Below are positions 27,859-36,059 of a stretch of 64,000 nt of DNA, piece by piece (the stretch's first letter is position 1; each line of letters opens with the position of its first letter). The notes under the pieces were generated by a model that was not told the DNA's origin, did no database searches, and saw nothing but the letters and a program-made list of their open reading frames with translations. The DNA is taken from assembly GCF_001428485.1 (NCBI RefSeq), contig NZ_LMHS01000003.1, forward strand, positions 1,254,876-1,318,875, given 5' to 3'. Position numbers and translations under genes: made by a program. The DNA is from Microbacterium sp. Root180 (GTDB lineage Bacteria > Actinomycetota > Actinomycetes > Actinomycetales > Microbacteriaceae).

Positions 27859-29093
27859 CCGCCTCCTCCCGAGGTCTCGACGATGGTCGCGACGATACGC
27901 CGGGCGTCTGAGAGAGAGCTTGCCGAGATGGTGCCTTCGACCGTCGCGCGCGCGAACTCGGGCAGCGAGTCGAGCGGGATCTCCGTGTCCTCGTACGGCG
28001 TCGAGAGCGAGATCGGCCCGATGTTCTGCTGCACGCCCTGATAGATCACGACGGTGTCTTCGTCGGCGCCCACGAAGTAGCGCGTCTGGGTCCACTGGTA
28101 GCCGATCCACAGCGCACCTGCGATGAGGGCGAGCACCAGCACGACGCCCGCGATCCAGCCGATGCGGCGCCGTCGCACGCGGCGGCGGTCCTCCTCGATG
28201 AGCTCCTCGAGGAATTCGGCGGCGGGTTCGAAGTGCGTCGGCTCGTTCGCGGCCTGGCGATTGGGGTGCAGCCAGCTCGTGCGTCCCGAGCGCGCCGCCG
28301 GGACGTCGACGCCGATCGGGTTGGAGGCCGAGCCGACGACGGTGGGCGTGCCCGAGAAGAGTGGATGCTGCCCCCCGACGTCGACGAGGACGATGGTGAC
28401 GTTGTCGGGGGCGCCGCCGTCCAGCGCCTGCTTGAGCAGGTTGTCGGCGGTGCGCCCCGGGGCGAGCCCGAGCGCGAGCGCCTTCGACGTGTGCGGGTCG
28501 TCGACGACGCCCGAGAGCCCGTCCGAGCACAGCAGCCACCGGTCGCCCGGCTGCGTCGGCATGATGAACGTGTCGAGCTCGGGATCCGGATCCATGTCGC
28601 CGAGCACGCGCATGAGCACGGACCGCCGCGGGTGGTACCTGGCCTCCTCGGGCGTGATCCGGCCGGAGTCGACCAGGCGCTGCACGAACGTGTGGTCCGT
28701 GGTGATCTGGGTGAGGGCGCCGTCGCGGAAGAGGTAGATGCGCGAATCGCCGATGTGGGCGATGACCGCGTAGTCGTCGACCATGATGAGCGCGCTCACG
28801 GTCGTGCCCATGCCCGCCAGCTCCGGACGGTCATCGACCGTGTCGATCAGCTGGGTGGCGGCATCCGCTATCGCATCGCGAAGCTCGCGCTCGGCCGCCG
28901 CCGTCGACTCGTACGGGCGGTCGAGGCTCTGCAGACGGGCGATCGCCAGGCTGGACGCGACGTCGCCGCCGGCGTGGCCGCCCATGCCGTCGGCCACGAC
29001 GAACAGGTTCGACCCGGCGTACCCGGAGTCCTGGTTGTTGGAGCGCACCTTGCCGGTGTGCGAGATGGCGACGCTCGAGCCCTGGAAGACCAT
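27855..29093 (-). CDS. pstP: PP2C-type Ser/Thr protein phosphatase PstP
   Basis: PstP reverses PknA/PknB phosphorylation. The 412-residue protein has a PP2C domain with metal-binding motifs RSNNQDSG and DGMGGH (Asp35), a later DNVTIVLVDV motif, then a linker, an Arg-rich stretch RRRVRRRRIGW, a membrane helix (about 312-332) and an extracellular domain of about 80 residues. The ATG at 29093 is 18 bp after fhaB. The stop overlaps rodA by 4 bp. Confidence 0.96.
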   Translation of the reverse strand: MVFQGSSVAISHTGKVRSNNQDSGYAGSNLFVVADGMGGHAGGDVASSLAIARLQSLDRPYESTAAAERELRDAIADAATQLIDTVDDRPELAGMGTTVSALIMVDDYAVIAHIGDSRIYLFRDGALTQITTDHTFVQRLVDSGRITPEEARYHPRRSVLMRVLGDMDPDPELDTFIMPTQPGDRWLLCSDGLSGVVDDPHTSKALALGLAPGRTADNLLKQALDGGAPDNVTIVLVDVGGQHPLFSGTPTVVGSASNPIGVDVPAARSGRTSWLHPNRQAANEPTHFEPAAEFLEELIEEDRRRVRRRRIGWIAGVVLVLALIAGALWIGYQWTQTRYFVGADEDTVVIYQGVQQNIGPISLSTPYEDTEIPLDSLPEFARATVEGTISASSLSDARRIVATIVETSGGGG

Positions 29094-29111
29094 AGGTGGT
29101 GGGTCCGCCCG

Positions 29112-29654
29112 CTACTTCCGAAGCTCGAAGGTCGTGGCGCCGACCTTGATCGGCGCGCCGATCGTCACGGGAGCGGGCGCTGTCACGCGGGAGCCGTCGT
29201 GCCAGGTGCCGTTGGTCGAGTCGAGGTCCTGGATCATCCACTGATCGCCCCACAGCACGAGGCGGGCGTGGTGGCTCGAGGTGTAGTCGTCGCGGACGAC
29301 GAGCGCGGACTCGCTCGAGCGGCCGATGGTGAGGGGCTCCTTGCCGAGCGGCAGCTCGATGCCGGCCTTCGGGCCGCTCGTGATGACGATGCGCGAGACC
29401 GCGTCCGCGGTCGCTGGTCCGCCCTTCGGTCCTGCTTTGGGAGCGGGGGCGGGGGCCGGGGCGACAGGTGCGGTGGCCCCGGAACGGGATGCCGCGGCCG
29501 CCGGTGCCGGTGCCGCTGCGGCACCGGTATCCGGCATCCGCCTCACCTTGACGCCGAACAGGTCCGCCCGCAGCGAGTACACGACCGCGAACACGAACGC
29601 CCACATCAGGACCAGGAAGCCGATGCGCAGGAGGAGCAGGGTGAGTTCGCTCAT
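29112..29654 (-). CDS. fhaB: FHA domain protein FhaB (FipA)
   Basis: FhaB binds phosphothreonine and links kinase signalling to the divisome. The 180-residue protein has one N-terminal membrane helix (LTLLLLRIGFLVLMWAFVFA), an Ala/Pro-rich linker and a C-terminal FHA domain (about 110-178) with the phospho-binding residues in TIGRSSESALVV, SSHHARL and DSTNGTW. Start ATG 29654 overlaps the fhaA stop as ATGA, and the long upstream frame lies inside fhaA. Member of the pkn operon. Confidence 0.95.
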   Translation of the reverse strand: MSELTLLLLRIGFLVLMWAFVFAVVYSLRADLFGVKVRRMPDTGAAAAPAPAAAASRSGATAPVAPAPAPAPKAGPKGGPATADAVSRIVITSGPKAGIELPLGKEPLTIGRSSESALVVRDDYTSSHHARLVLWGDQWMIQDLDSTNGTWHDGSRVTAPAPVTIGAPIKVGATTFELRK

Positions 29655-30397
29655 GCCAGGGGGCCTCCGTCGCGCAGGTCGTAGGCGCGCGTGGCGTCTT
29701 GGGCCGACATCGTCGGGCGCGGCGGAGTCGCCGCCTGGGCGACGACGTGGAACACGATGTCGGTGCGGCCGATGGTCACGGTCGAGTCGGGCGGAAGCGC
29801 CGCCTCCCCCACCTTGCGGCCGTCGAGCGTCGTGCCGTTCGTCGACTTCAGGTCGCGGACCATCGCGCGCTCGCCGTCCCACAGGATCTCGACGTGCCGG
29901 CGACTGGTGCCGGCGTCGGAGATCGTGATGTCGGCGTCGCTCCCACGGCCGATGACCGTGCGGCCCTTGACGAGCGGATGCCGCTTCCCCTCGATGTCGA
30001 CGACTCCCCGCCACGACACGCGGCCGCCCTGGGCGGTCGCGGAATCGACCCGCAGCGTGCCGGTCGAGACCTGCTCGTCCCGCTGCAACGTGATCGTGAC
30101 CGGCCCCGCGAACGAGTAGCCCTGCTTCTTGGCGTGCTTGTGCACCAGCGTGTCGAGCTCATCGACGAGTGCGTCGCCGATCGCGGCCATCTTCTCGTCG
30201 TCGGCAGGCGAGAGGCGCACGACGAACGTGTTGGGCGTGAGGATGCGGTCGCGGCTCACCACGGCAGCCTTCTTGTCGAGCTCGCTGCGCAGGGCGGAGG
30301 CGATCTCGACGGGTTGGATGCCGCTGCGGAAGGTCTTCGCGAACGCGCTGTTCACTGCGCGCTCGAGACCTTTCTCGAAGCTGTCAAGTAGTCCCAC
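29651..30397 (-). CDS. fhaA: FHA domain protein FhaA (DUF3662)
   Basis: FhaA binds phosphorylated partners such as the MviN pseudokinase in mycobacteria and modulates peptidoglycan synthesis. The 248-residue protein has the N-terminal DUF3662 domain (1-125, GLLDSFEKGLERAVNSAFAK) and an FHA domain (about 150-230) with VIGRGSDADITI, SRRHVEI and KSTNGT. The long Pro-rich linker of the mycobacterial protein is missing. Start GTG 30397 has GAGGAG upstream. First gene of the seven-gene operon. Confidence 0.95.
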   Translation of the reverse strand: MGLLDSFEKGLERAVNSAFAKTFRSGIQPVEIASALRSELDKKAAVVSRDRILTPNTFVVRLSPADDEKMAAIGDALVDELDTLVHKHAKKQGYSFAGPVTITLQRDEQVSTGTLRVDSATAQGGRVSWRGVVDIEGKRHPLVKGRTVIGRGSDADITISDAGTSRRHVEILWDGERAMVRDLKSTNGTTLDGRKVGEAALPPDSTVTIGRTDIVFHVVAQAATPPRPTMSAQDATRAYDLRDGGPLA

Positions 30398-30639
30398 TGG
30401 GCTCCTCGGACGGGGGGTGCCGGTTGGTACATGCTAATTGCACACCATGGGATGCCGGTGAACCCCCTCTCCCGAGTCCCTGGCCCGGCACCCCGTTGCA
30501 CAGGAGTTCCGGCGTTGTGCAGGAGATTCTGGCCAGGTCTCGTCCTGTGGAAGCCGCGATCTCCTGGGTTCGGGGGCCGGCGCGGTGCGTGATATCCTCG
30601 GCAAGTTGAGTTTCGTGGTGTCTTCGGATGCCGCGGCTC
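30398..30639. promoter_or_regulatory. fhaA-operon promoter region and tRNA-Leu upstream region
   Basis: On the minus strand TAGCAT (30431-30436) is a -10-like box that would start the fhaA-pknB transcript about 27 nt before the GTG. Further upstream of that promoter two adjacent imperfect 19-bp repeats lie head to tail: GTTGCACAGGAGTTCCGGC (30495-30513) and GTTGTGCAGGAGATTCTGGC (30514-30533). They are well placed for an activator or repressor. Confidence 0.5.
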
Positions 30640-30723
30640 GCGCGAGTGGCGGAATAGGCAGACGCGCTGGCTTCAGGTGCCAGTGCCCGAAAGGGCGTGG
30701 GGGTTCAACTCCCCCCTCGCGCA
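30640..30723 (+). tRNA. tRNA-Leu (anticodon CAG)
   Basis: An 84-nt type II tRNA with acceptor arms GCGCGAG and CTCGCGC, anticodon arm CTGGC-TTCAGGT-GCCAG, a long variable arm (TGCCCGAAAGGGCG) and T arm GGGGGTTCAACTCCCCC. CCA is not encoded. Confidence 0.98.
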
Positions 30724-30730
30724 CAGCGAA

Positions 30731-30764
30731 GAAGAAGGCCCCCGGAAGGGGGCCTTCTTCTTTT
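30731..30764 (+). terminator. Terminator of tRNA-Leu
   Basis: GAAGAAGGCCCCC and GGGGGCCTTCTTC form a 13-bp stem around a 4-nt loop, followed by TTTT. A textbook intrinsic terminator 7 bp after the tRNA. Confidence 0.95.
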
Positions 30765-30925
30765 CCGCGCGACATCCGGGCATCGAACTGGCCGGGCGGC
30801 GGTCGCGAGCCCGGGATGCCCGCGGCCGTAGCCGGATTCCGCACCGGAGCGTCATTCTGGGTGCCTGTCGCAAGTCCTTCGATACAGGGGCTCCGCGGTC
30901 AGCACGTCGCGCTGAGGAGATCGAG

Positions 30926-31468
30926 ATGAATGAGATTCAACGCACCATTGCCGCCGCCGCCGTTGCCGCTTCGATAGCGTGCCTCGGGGCATGTTCCGCG
31001 ACTCAGACAGTGCACATGGAAGGCTCGAGAGTCGAGCTTTACGACTCAGTCAAGGGGATAGTCGCGGACAGCTCTGTTGTGGCGGTGGTCGATGTGCATC
31101 ACCAAGAGGTTGTGAAAGACGACATCGAGTACACGCTCTCCACGGCGACGATCATCGAGAAGTTCTCCCCAGCCGGTCTCGGCGTCGAGGTGCCCGCGGA
31201 TACGCCTCACCTTGCGGGCGAGACGGTGGTTGTCCGACAGATGGGAGTTGAAGGGATGGAACTGCCGTACGCAATTCTCAGGTCCGGCGAAAAGTACTTG
31301 CTGTTCCTCTCGCCCACCGTGCTCAAGAAGGACGGACTCGCTCAGTACTACATCACCGGAGGCTCCGCAGGTCTCTACTCCGTCGACGGGGATCGCTTCG
31401 TGCATGGGCCGTTCGAGGAAGGCGATCAGCTTCCGAACGCTCTCACAGCCGCAGACCTCAAGGGCTGA
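30926..31468 (+). CDS. Putative lipoprotein of unknown function
   Basis: A 180-residue secreted protein with a lipoprotein signal: a short positive start, a hydrophobic stretch (IAAAAVAASIACLGAC) and the lipobox LGAC with Cys23. The mature part begins SATQTVHMEGSRVELYDSVK and looks like a small beta-rich domain (VVAVVDVHHQEVVKDDIEYT ... GEKYLLFLSPTVLK). I do not recognise the family. The ATG has GAGGAG 7 nt upstream. It is monocistronic, and its codons are visibly less GC-rich (gtt, att, aag, caa) than those of its neighbours, which hints at recent acquisition. Confidence 0.8.
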   Translation: MNEIQRTIAAAAVAASIACLGACSATQTVHMEGSRVELYDSVKGIVADSSVVAVVDVHHQEVVKDDIEYTLSTATIIEKFSPAGLGVEVPADTPHLAGETVVVRQMGVEGMELPYAILRSGEKYLLFLSPTVLKKDGLAQYYITGGSAGLYSVDGDRFVHGPFEEGDQLPNALTAADLKG

Positions 31469-31505
31469 CGCCAGATCGTCACGTTCGCGGGCGCGTCACG
31501 CCGTT

Positions 31506-32063
31506 TCAGGCGGGGCGGAAGCGCAGGGCGATCGCCCCCGACCGGAACTCGCGCCGCTCCACCAGCTCGAGCGGGATGCGCTCGCGCAGACCGGCGAGCA
31601 GCGTCGGGCCGTGCCCGGCGAGCACCGGCTGCACGAGGAACTCGTACTCGTCGATCAGCCCGGCATCGGCCAGTGCCCGGGGCAGCGTGACGCCTCCCAC
31701 CCACAGCCCGTCGCCGGGCTGCTGCTTGAGCTGCCGGACCGCACTCACCACGTCGCCGTGCAGCAGCTCGGCATTCCAGTCGACGCTCTCGAGCGAACTC
31801 GACACCACGTACTTCTTCGTCCGGTCGATGGCCTCGCCGAACGGGATCTCCCACTCGCGCATCCAGTCCGGCCACGCGCCCGTGGCGGGCCGCCGCCACG
31901 CGGACTCCATCATCCCGTACGTCACCCGGCCGAAGACCAGGGCGTCGGCCCTCTCCATCTCCGCCGTCCAGTAGGCCATCGACTCCTCATCCGGCGGCAG
32001 CCCCGCCTCGTGATGGCAGCATCCGTCGAGAGTGACGTTGATCGAGTATCTGAGCGGTCTCAT
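31506..32063 (-). CDS. Dihydrofolate reductase family protein (RibD C-terminal domain)
   Basis: Members of this family reduce a pteridine- or flavin-related substrate with NADPH, but stand-alone copies like this are often uncharacterised. The 185-residue protein begins MRPLRYSINVTLDGCCHHEA, has the NADPH-binding-type segments ALVFGRVTYGMM and DGLWVGGVTLPRALADAGLI followed by DEYEFLVQPVLAGHGPTLL, all typical of the RibD-C fold. It lies 15 bp downstream of the acetyltransferase gene in the same direction. A true folate role is unlikely. Confidence 0.88.
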   Translation of the reverse strand: MRPLRYSINVTLDGCCHHEAGLPPDEESMAYWTAEMERADALVFGRVTYGMMESAWRRPATGAWPDWMREWEIPFGEAIDRTKKYVVSSSLESVDWNAELLHGDVVSAVRQLKQQPGDGLWVGGVTLPRALADAGLIDEYEFLVQPVLAGHGPTLLAGLRERIPLELVERREFRSGAIALRFRPA

Positions 32064-32078
32064 CGCGCTGCTCCAGGT

Positions 32079-32570
32079 TCATGCCCCGTCGAGGGCGGGC
32101 AGAAGGGCGAAGACGATCTCCTCGGTCTCACGGCCGAGCCCCGGTGCGTAGGCGACGTTGCGCGACACCTCGGTGAACCCGGAGTGCTGCAGCACGGCGA
32201 GCGACCCGGCGTTGTGCGCGGCGGCCCGCGCGAACAGCGGCCGCACGGGCTCGCGCGACACGAGCAGCCGCAGCGCGGCGGTCGCGACGCCTCGGTTCCA
32301 CGCGTGGCGGGCGATCCAGAAGCTGACCTCCCGGTCGCCGTCGATCGTGAAGACCGCAGCGGTCCCCGCGAAGCCGCCGTTCTCCGTCACCACCTGATAC
32401 AGCACGCCGCCGTCTCCGCGCTGACGCGCGATCCACGCATCGAACGCGTCACGGTCGCTCGGGTCCTCCGCGGTGAACGCGGCCATCGCGACACCCTCTG
32501 GGTCGCGCATCATCTCGAAGATCGCGTCGAGATCGTCGTCGTCCAGATCGCGCAGCTCGATGTGGTTCAC
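32079..32570 (-). CDS. GNAT family N-acetyltransferase
   Basis: GNAT enzymes transfer acetyl from acetyl-CoA to an amine. The 163-residue protein has the fold's motif A as ARHAWNRGVATAALRLLVSR (the R/QxxGxG/A-type pyrophosphate loop) and the terminal NAGSLAVLQHSGFTEVSRNV strand-helix. The start is GTG 32570, supported by a -10-like TACGGT placed 6 nt upstream; the frame is open further, but that part lies in the preceding gene. The substrate is unknown. It probably forms a bicistronic unit with the reductase-family gene. Confidence 0.87.
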   Translation of the reverse strand: MNHIELRDLDDDDLDAIFEMMRDPEGVAMAAFTAEDPSDRDAFDAWIARQRGDGGVLYQVVTENGGFAGTAAVFTIDGDREVSFWIARHAWNRGVATAALRLLVSREPVRPLFARAAAHNAGSLAVLQHSGFTEVSRNVAYAPGLGRETEEIVFALLPALDGA

Positions 32571-32576
32571 ACCCCC

Positions 32577-32582
32577 ACCGTA
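32577..32582 (-). promoter_or_regulatory. -10 box for leaderless GNAT gene
   Basis: TACGGT on the minus strand ends 6 nt before the GTG. Confidence 0.5.
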
Positions 32583-32619
32583 GCGACCGGAAGGCCCGCC
32601 GATCGAGGGGCTCCCGCCG

Positions 32620-33258
32620 TCAGGCGAGGCCGTGGAGCTCGCGCAGCAGCGCTTCGGCGCGCACGCCGTCGCGCTCGCGCATCGCATCGCGGAATCCCTC
32701 GTACGCGGTGGTCCGGCCGATCGGGCACTCGATGATCGGGCGCCACGTGGAGATGTTGCGGCGGATCGCGAGCTCCGCCTCACGCATGAAGCGGAGGATC
32801 GCGACGTTCCCGGTCGCCCGCGTGAGCCTGGCGAAGAAGATGTGGCTCGTGCGCATGAGCTCCGCATAGTCGTCGAAGCGGGATGCCGCGATCACGGCGT
32901 CGAGCTCGAGGAGGGCGTCCTCGAGCTCGTCGTCCGAGGCGTTCGCGATGGCCATGCGCGCGGCATTGCCCATGAGATACGCGACGAACTCGAGCGTGTC
33001 GGCCTGCGCCTTGTCGTTCGGCGTGGACACGCGCGTGTAGCGGTGCGGCGAGACCTCGACGAGACCGACGCGCTCGAGGCGCTGCAGAGCTTCGCGGACG
33101 GGAGTGCGCGAGACGCCCAGCCAGTCGGCGAGTTCGTGATCGCGCAGGCGGGCGCCCGGTGCGAGGGTGCCGTCGAGGATCGCCTCGCCCACACGGGCGT
33201 AGACCTCGTCGCCGAGCACCGCACCGCTGGGGACGAGGGGAGCGAGGGGGGTCGTCAT
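32620..33258 (-). CDS. GntR family (FadR-type) transcriptional regulator
   Basis: A 212-residue regulator with an N-terminal winged helix-turn-helix (about 15-80, DHELADWLGVSRTPVREALQ) and a C-terminal FCD ligand-binding domain with the metal-binding-type arrangement (DDYAELMRTSHIFFARLTRA). FadR-subfamily regulators respond to small carboxylates or amino acids, but the ligand is not evident and no obvious target gene is next door. The ATG at 33258 is followed by a Pro-rich start. It might control itself through the 33.3 kb intergenic region. Confidence 0.92.
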   Translation of the reverse strand: MTTPLAPLVPSGAVLGDEVYARVGEAILDGTLAPGARLRDHELADWLGVSRTPVREALQRLERVGLVEVSPHRYTRVSTPNDKAQADTLEFVAYLMGNAARMAIANASDDELEDALLELDAVIAASRFDDYAELMRTSHIFFARLTRATGNVAILRFMREAELAIRRNISTWRPIIECPIGRTTAYEGFRDAMRERDGVRAEALLRELHGLA

Positions 33259-33623
33259 GAGTGCGACCAGTGTACGTCGGCCGATTCAGCCGCATACACC
33301 TTTCTCATCTTCGCCGGACATTCATGTCCGGTTAGCGCTCACGCGGACCTCGGACCCGGCGGAACGTCCTTCTCGCCGCGTCGCTGATATATCGGTAGCA
33401 TGAGCCTGTCACGCTTACGCGTGGCCTATCCGGGGGGATCCGTCGACGCCCGGGCTTCGAGCACTGCTCAGCCCGGGCGTCCGATGGTTTCGGGGGGCGG
33501 CATCCGAGCACAATGCAACGTTTCTGTCACCATCCGAAACGACTCTCGCCGTACGGCGCACATACCGTTACCTTGGACTGGACTCGTGGCATGAGCGCGG
33601 GCACCCAGAAAGAACGGCAAGTA
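33259..33623. ncRNA. Intergenic region with hairpin-rich RNA or leader candidate before the cold-shock gene
   Basis: No convincing protein is encoded in this 365-bp gap. On the plus strand TAGCAT (33396-33401) resembles other -10 boxes here and would start an RNA near 33408. This RNA contains CACGC/GCGTG (about 33410-33423) and a perfect 12-bp hairpin, GACGCCCGGGCT (33445-33456) with AGCCCGGGCGTC (33470-33481). A second pairing, GTTTCGG with CCGAAAC, spans about 33487-33541. It is either a small RNA or a long 5' leader of the cold-shock mRNA. Confidence 0.4.
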
Positions 33624-33830
33624 ATGAGCACGCAGGGCACCGTCAAGTGGTTCAACTCGGAGAAGGGCTTCGGCTTCATCGCTCCCGATGAGGGCGGCGC
33701 AGACGTCTTCGCGCACTACACCGCGATCACCGCAAGCGGATACCGCTCCCTCGAGGAGAACCAGCGGGTCGAGTTCGAGATCGCCCAGGGCCCCAAGGGC
33801 CTGCAGGCGGAGAACATCCGCCCCATCTAA
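33624..33830 (+). CDS. cspA: Cold-shock domain protein CspA family
   Basis: Cold-shock proteins are single-domain RNA chaperones. The 68-residue product starts [20 protein letters not shown] and contains both RNA-binding motifs (KGFGFI and VFAHYTAI, here Tyr in place of the usual Phe/Ser context). An in-frame ATG 12 codons upstream exists, but the family N-terminus fits 33624. The upstream region carries structured sequence, a common feature of cold-shock mRNAs. A strong terminator follows at 33925. Confidence 0.96.
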   Translation: MSTQGTVKWFNSEKGFGFIAPDEGGADVFAHYTAITASGYRSLEENQRVEFEIAQGPKGLQAENIRPI

Positions 33831-33924
33831 GCCATGCGGGCCTTCGGGTCCCATCAAGCGAAAGCTGCGCCGCGGTACTCCTGCTTCCGCCGACAGAGTC
33901 GGAGGCGGATGCCGCGGCCCAGTC

Positions 33925-33953
33925 GCGCCCGATGTTGCACATCGGGCGCTTTT
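33925..33953. terminator. Terminator after cspA
   Basis: GCGCCCGATG (33925-33934) pairs with CATCGGGCGC (33940-33949) and is followed by TTTT. The reverse strand can serve the converging gene that ends at 33958. Confidence 0.9.
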
Positions 33954-33957
33954 CTTT

Positions 33958-36033
33958 TCAGTCGCCGGATCCTCGCACGAGCTCGAGTCCGGCGCCCGCG
34001 AACTGGCGCAGCGTCGCGTCCGGCAGGAACGCCCGGGTGAGCCCCGCGCCGATGCGGGTGAGGTCGCTCTCGTCGCGGAACAGCAGGTACATCGTCTCGT
34101 AGCGCGGGTGGAATTTCTCCTTGAAGCGATGCAGCGACTGGAAGCCGTAGACCGGCTCGAGCATGCCGGCGAGCCAGTCCGACAGTGCGGCGATGGCGCC
34201 GGCATCCGGCGGGTACTCGTGGGCCAGCGGCGCACCCGACAGCGAGAGGATCTCGGCGCCCTCGTCGGAGAAGTGCCGGGCCGACGACCCGATCAGGAAC
34301 TCCATCACCGGTCCGAAGCCGCCGTCGCGGCGGCGCATGAGGTCGAGGGTCCAGCCGCGCACCTTCCCGTCGCCGGCGTAGACCGGAAGCCACGACAGGA
34401 AGCCGTCGACATCACCGGAGGGCGAGACCGCCAGCGCCATCCTCACCTCGGGGTCCTCGGCCTGGTCGAGCGTGCCGAGGGTGAAGCCCATCTCGGGGAG
34501 GCCCTTGTCGCCCACCCACATCTCGGAGATCGCGCGAAGCTGCTGCCTGATGCCCCACGGCTCGTCGGCGAGCCGTGTCATGCGGAAGCTCATCTCCTCG
34601 CGGCCGGCGCGATTCATCGACGTGCGCACGGCGTTCCACCTCTTGCCGGTGAACTCCAGGCCGGCGAGGTCCACGATGGTGTCGTCGGCGACGACGATGC
34701 TGCGCCATCCGGCCGGAACGGCGTCGCGGGTCGCCTGGCTCGAGCTGAAGAAACAGGGGATCAGGCCGGCGTGCTCCGCCGAGGCGATGAACTCCGCGAC
34801 GGAACGCGCACGGGATGCCTCGGGCCCCAGCGGATCCGCAAGGGCGATGGCCACGCCTGCCCGTCGCTGATACGCGATGATGCCGCCCGCCTCCGTGCGG
34901 GCGTAGTCGTTGCCGTCCCATGTGGTCATCCACGAGAGCGTCCCGCCCCCGTATGCGCGGAGGGCGGCCTTGACGTCATCGATCGAGGGTGCGGGGCTGA
35001 CGCCGACCGTCGACTTGCGCCGCGCCTGGAACGCGCGACGCACCCAGACGAGGTAGATGAGCAGCAGAAGCCACATCGCCGACTGCGCGAGGGCGACGTT
35101 GTAGTCGCCGACCTGGGCTGAGAGCGAGCTCGGCCCGATGATCTGCGCGAGCGTCACCAGGAGCACACCCGTGAGCACGTTGATCGTCGCGAGCACGATG
35201 GTCCAGATCCAGGCCCAGCGCCGGCCCCGCCGGAGCCCGGTCGCCAGGCCCGCGATCACGATGACGTCGATCGCGACGTCGAGGAACGAGCCGTCCGCGG
35301 CATCGGTGTGTCCGAAGGGACCGTCGGTGGGAACGAGGAGGGTCAGCAGCTCGACGGCCAGGATCACGAGGACGACGACGAAGGCGATGAGGCGCTGCTC
35401 GCGCACGGTCGTGCGTTGCACGCGCAGCGACCGGTCCGCGAACAGAACGAGCAGCACGGCGAAGGCGTGCTCGAGGTCGGCGAGAGATCCCCAGAAGAAG
35501 AGCGTCACGAACGAGAATCCCAGAACGATCAGCCATGCGCGCACGCGCCACGGTGACGCGAGCAGTCCGACGGCGGCGGCGATGCCGGCCATCGTCCCGC
35601 CGGAGGGTCCGACGTCGAGCATCGTCGCCTCGACCTGCGCCCAGGGCCAGGGAAGCATCGCCGCGAGCCACAGGAACAGCGCGCTGGCGAAGATCGCGAA
35701 CAGCTGACCGATGCCGAAGTACGCCAGCGCGACCACGGAACCGCGCCGATGCTCGAGGAAGGCGAGACCGGCGAAGCTCGCGATCACGAACGGGTAGACG
35801 ATCGGGTGGTCGACGAAGAAGGTGCCCGTCACCGGCGTCCACCACCGGCCTTCGGCGAGCGCCGGGAGCCCGTAGGCGACCGACTCGAAGAGCGGGTTCT
35901 CGGCGAAGGGACTCCACAGCCCGCCCCAGATCACGCCGATCGCCAGCAGTGCGGCGATGAGCGCGAGCGTGGCGGGGATCCGCGCGAGGGCGGACAGAAA
36001 GGGATGGCGCGAGCGCGGCACGGCGTCGGTCAT
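33958..36033 (-). CDS. DUF2156 (LPG-synthase-like) protein with rhomboid-like membrane domain
   Basis: The C-terminal half (about residues 345-691) is a DUF2156/MprF-type aminoacyl-phosphatidylglycerol synthase domain (YARTEAGGIIAYQRRAGVAI, LEFTGKRWNAVRTSMNRAGR, FHPRYETMYLLF), which attaches an amino acid to a membrane lipid. The N-terminal half has eight or more membrane helices; its first part resembles a rhomboid-like fold (TFFVDHPIVYPFVIASFAGL, GPSGGTMAG) rather than the usual MprF flippase. The ATG at 36033 fits a -10-like TAGGGT 7 nt upstream. The amino acid donor and lipid product are not readable from sequence. An effect on cationic-peptide tolerance is plausible. Confidence 0.82.
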   Translation of the reverse strand: MTDAVPRSRHPFLSALARIPATLALIAALLAIGVIWGGLWSPFAENPLFESVAYGLPALAEGRWWTPVTGTFFVDHPIVYPFVIASFAGLAFLEHRRGSVVALAYFGIGQLFAIFASALFLWLAAMLPWPWAQVEATMLDVGPSGGTMAGIAAAVGLLASPWRVRAWLIVLGFSFVTLFFWGSLADLEHAFAVLLVLFADRSLRVQRTTVREQRLIAFVVVLVILAVELLTLLVPTDGPFGHTDAADGSFLDVAIDVIVIAGLATGLRRGRRWAWIWTIVLATINVLTGVLLVTLAQIIGPSSLSAQVGDYNVALAQSAMWLLLLIYLVWVRRAFQARRKSTVGVSPAPSIDDVKAALRAYGGGTLSWMTTWDGNDYARTEAGGIIAYQRRAGVAIALADPLGPEASRARSVAEFIASAEHAGLIPCFFSSSQATRDAVPAGWRSIVVADDTIVDLAGLEFTGKRWNAVRTSMNRAGREEMSFRMTRLADEPWGIRQQLRAISEMWVGDKGLPEMGFTLGTLDQAEDPEVRMALAVSPSGDVDGFLSWLPVYAGDGKVRGWTLDLMRRRDGGFGPVMEFLIGSSARHFSDEGAEILSLSGAPLAHEYPPDAGAIAALSDWLAGMLEPVYGFQSLHRFKEKFHPRYETMYLLFRDESDLTRIGAGLTRAFLPDATLRQFAGAGLELVRGSGD

Positions 36034-36040
36034 GGGCTTC

Positions 36041-36046
36041 ACCCTA
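36041..36046 (-). promoter_or_regulatory. -10 box for leaderless DUF2156 gene
   Basis: TAGGGT on the minus strand ends 7 nt before the ATG at 36033. Confidence 0.5.
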
Positions 36047-36059
36047 CCGACGCGCCCGG

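Noticed and set aside
33400..33594. 64-codon frame before the cold-shock gene
   Set aside because: Its ATG falls inside the -10-like box, it has no ribosome-binding site, and it spans the perfect 12-bp hairpin; structure rather than protein seems to be conserved there.
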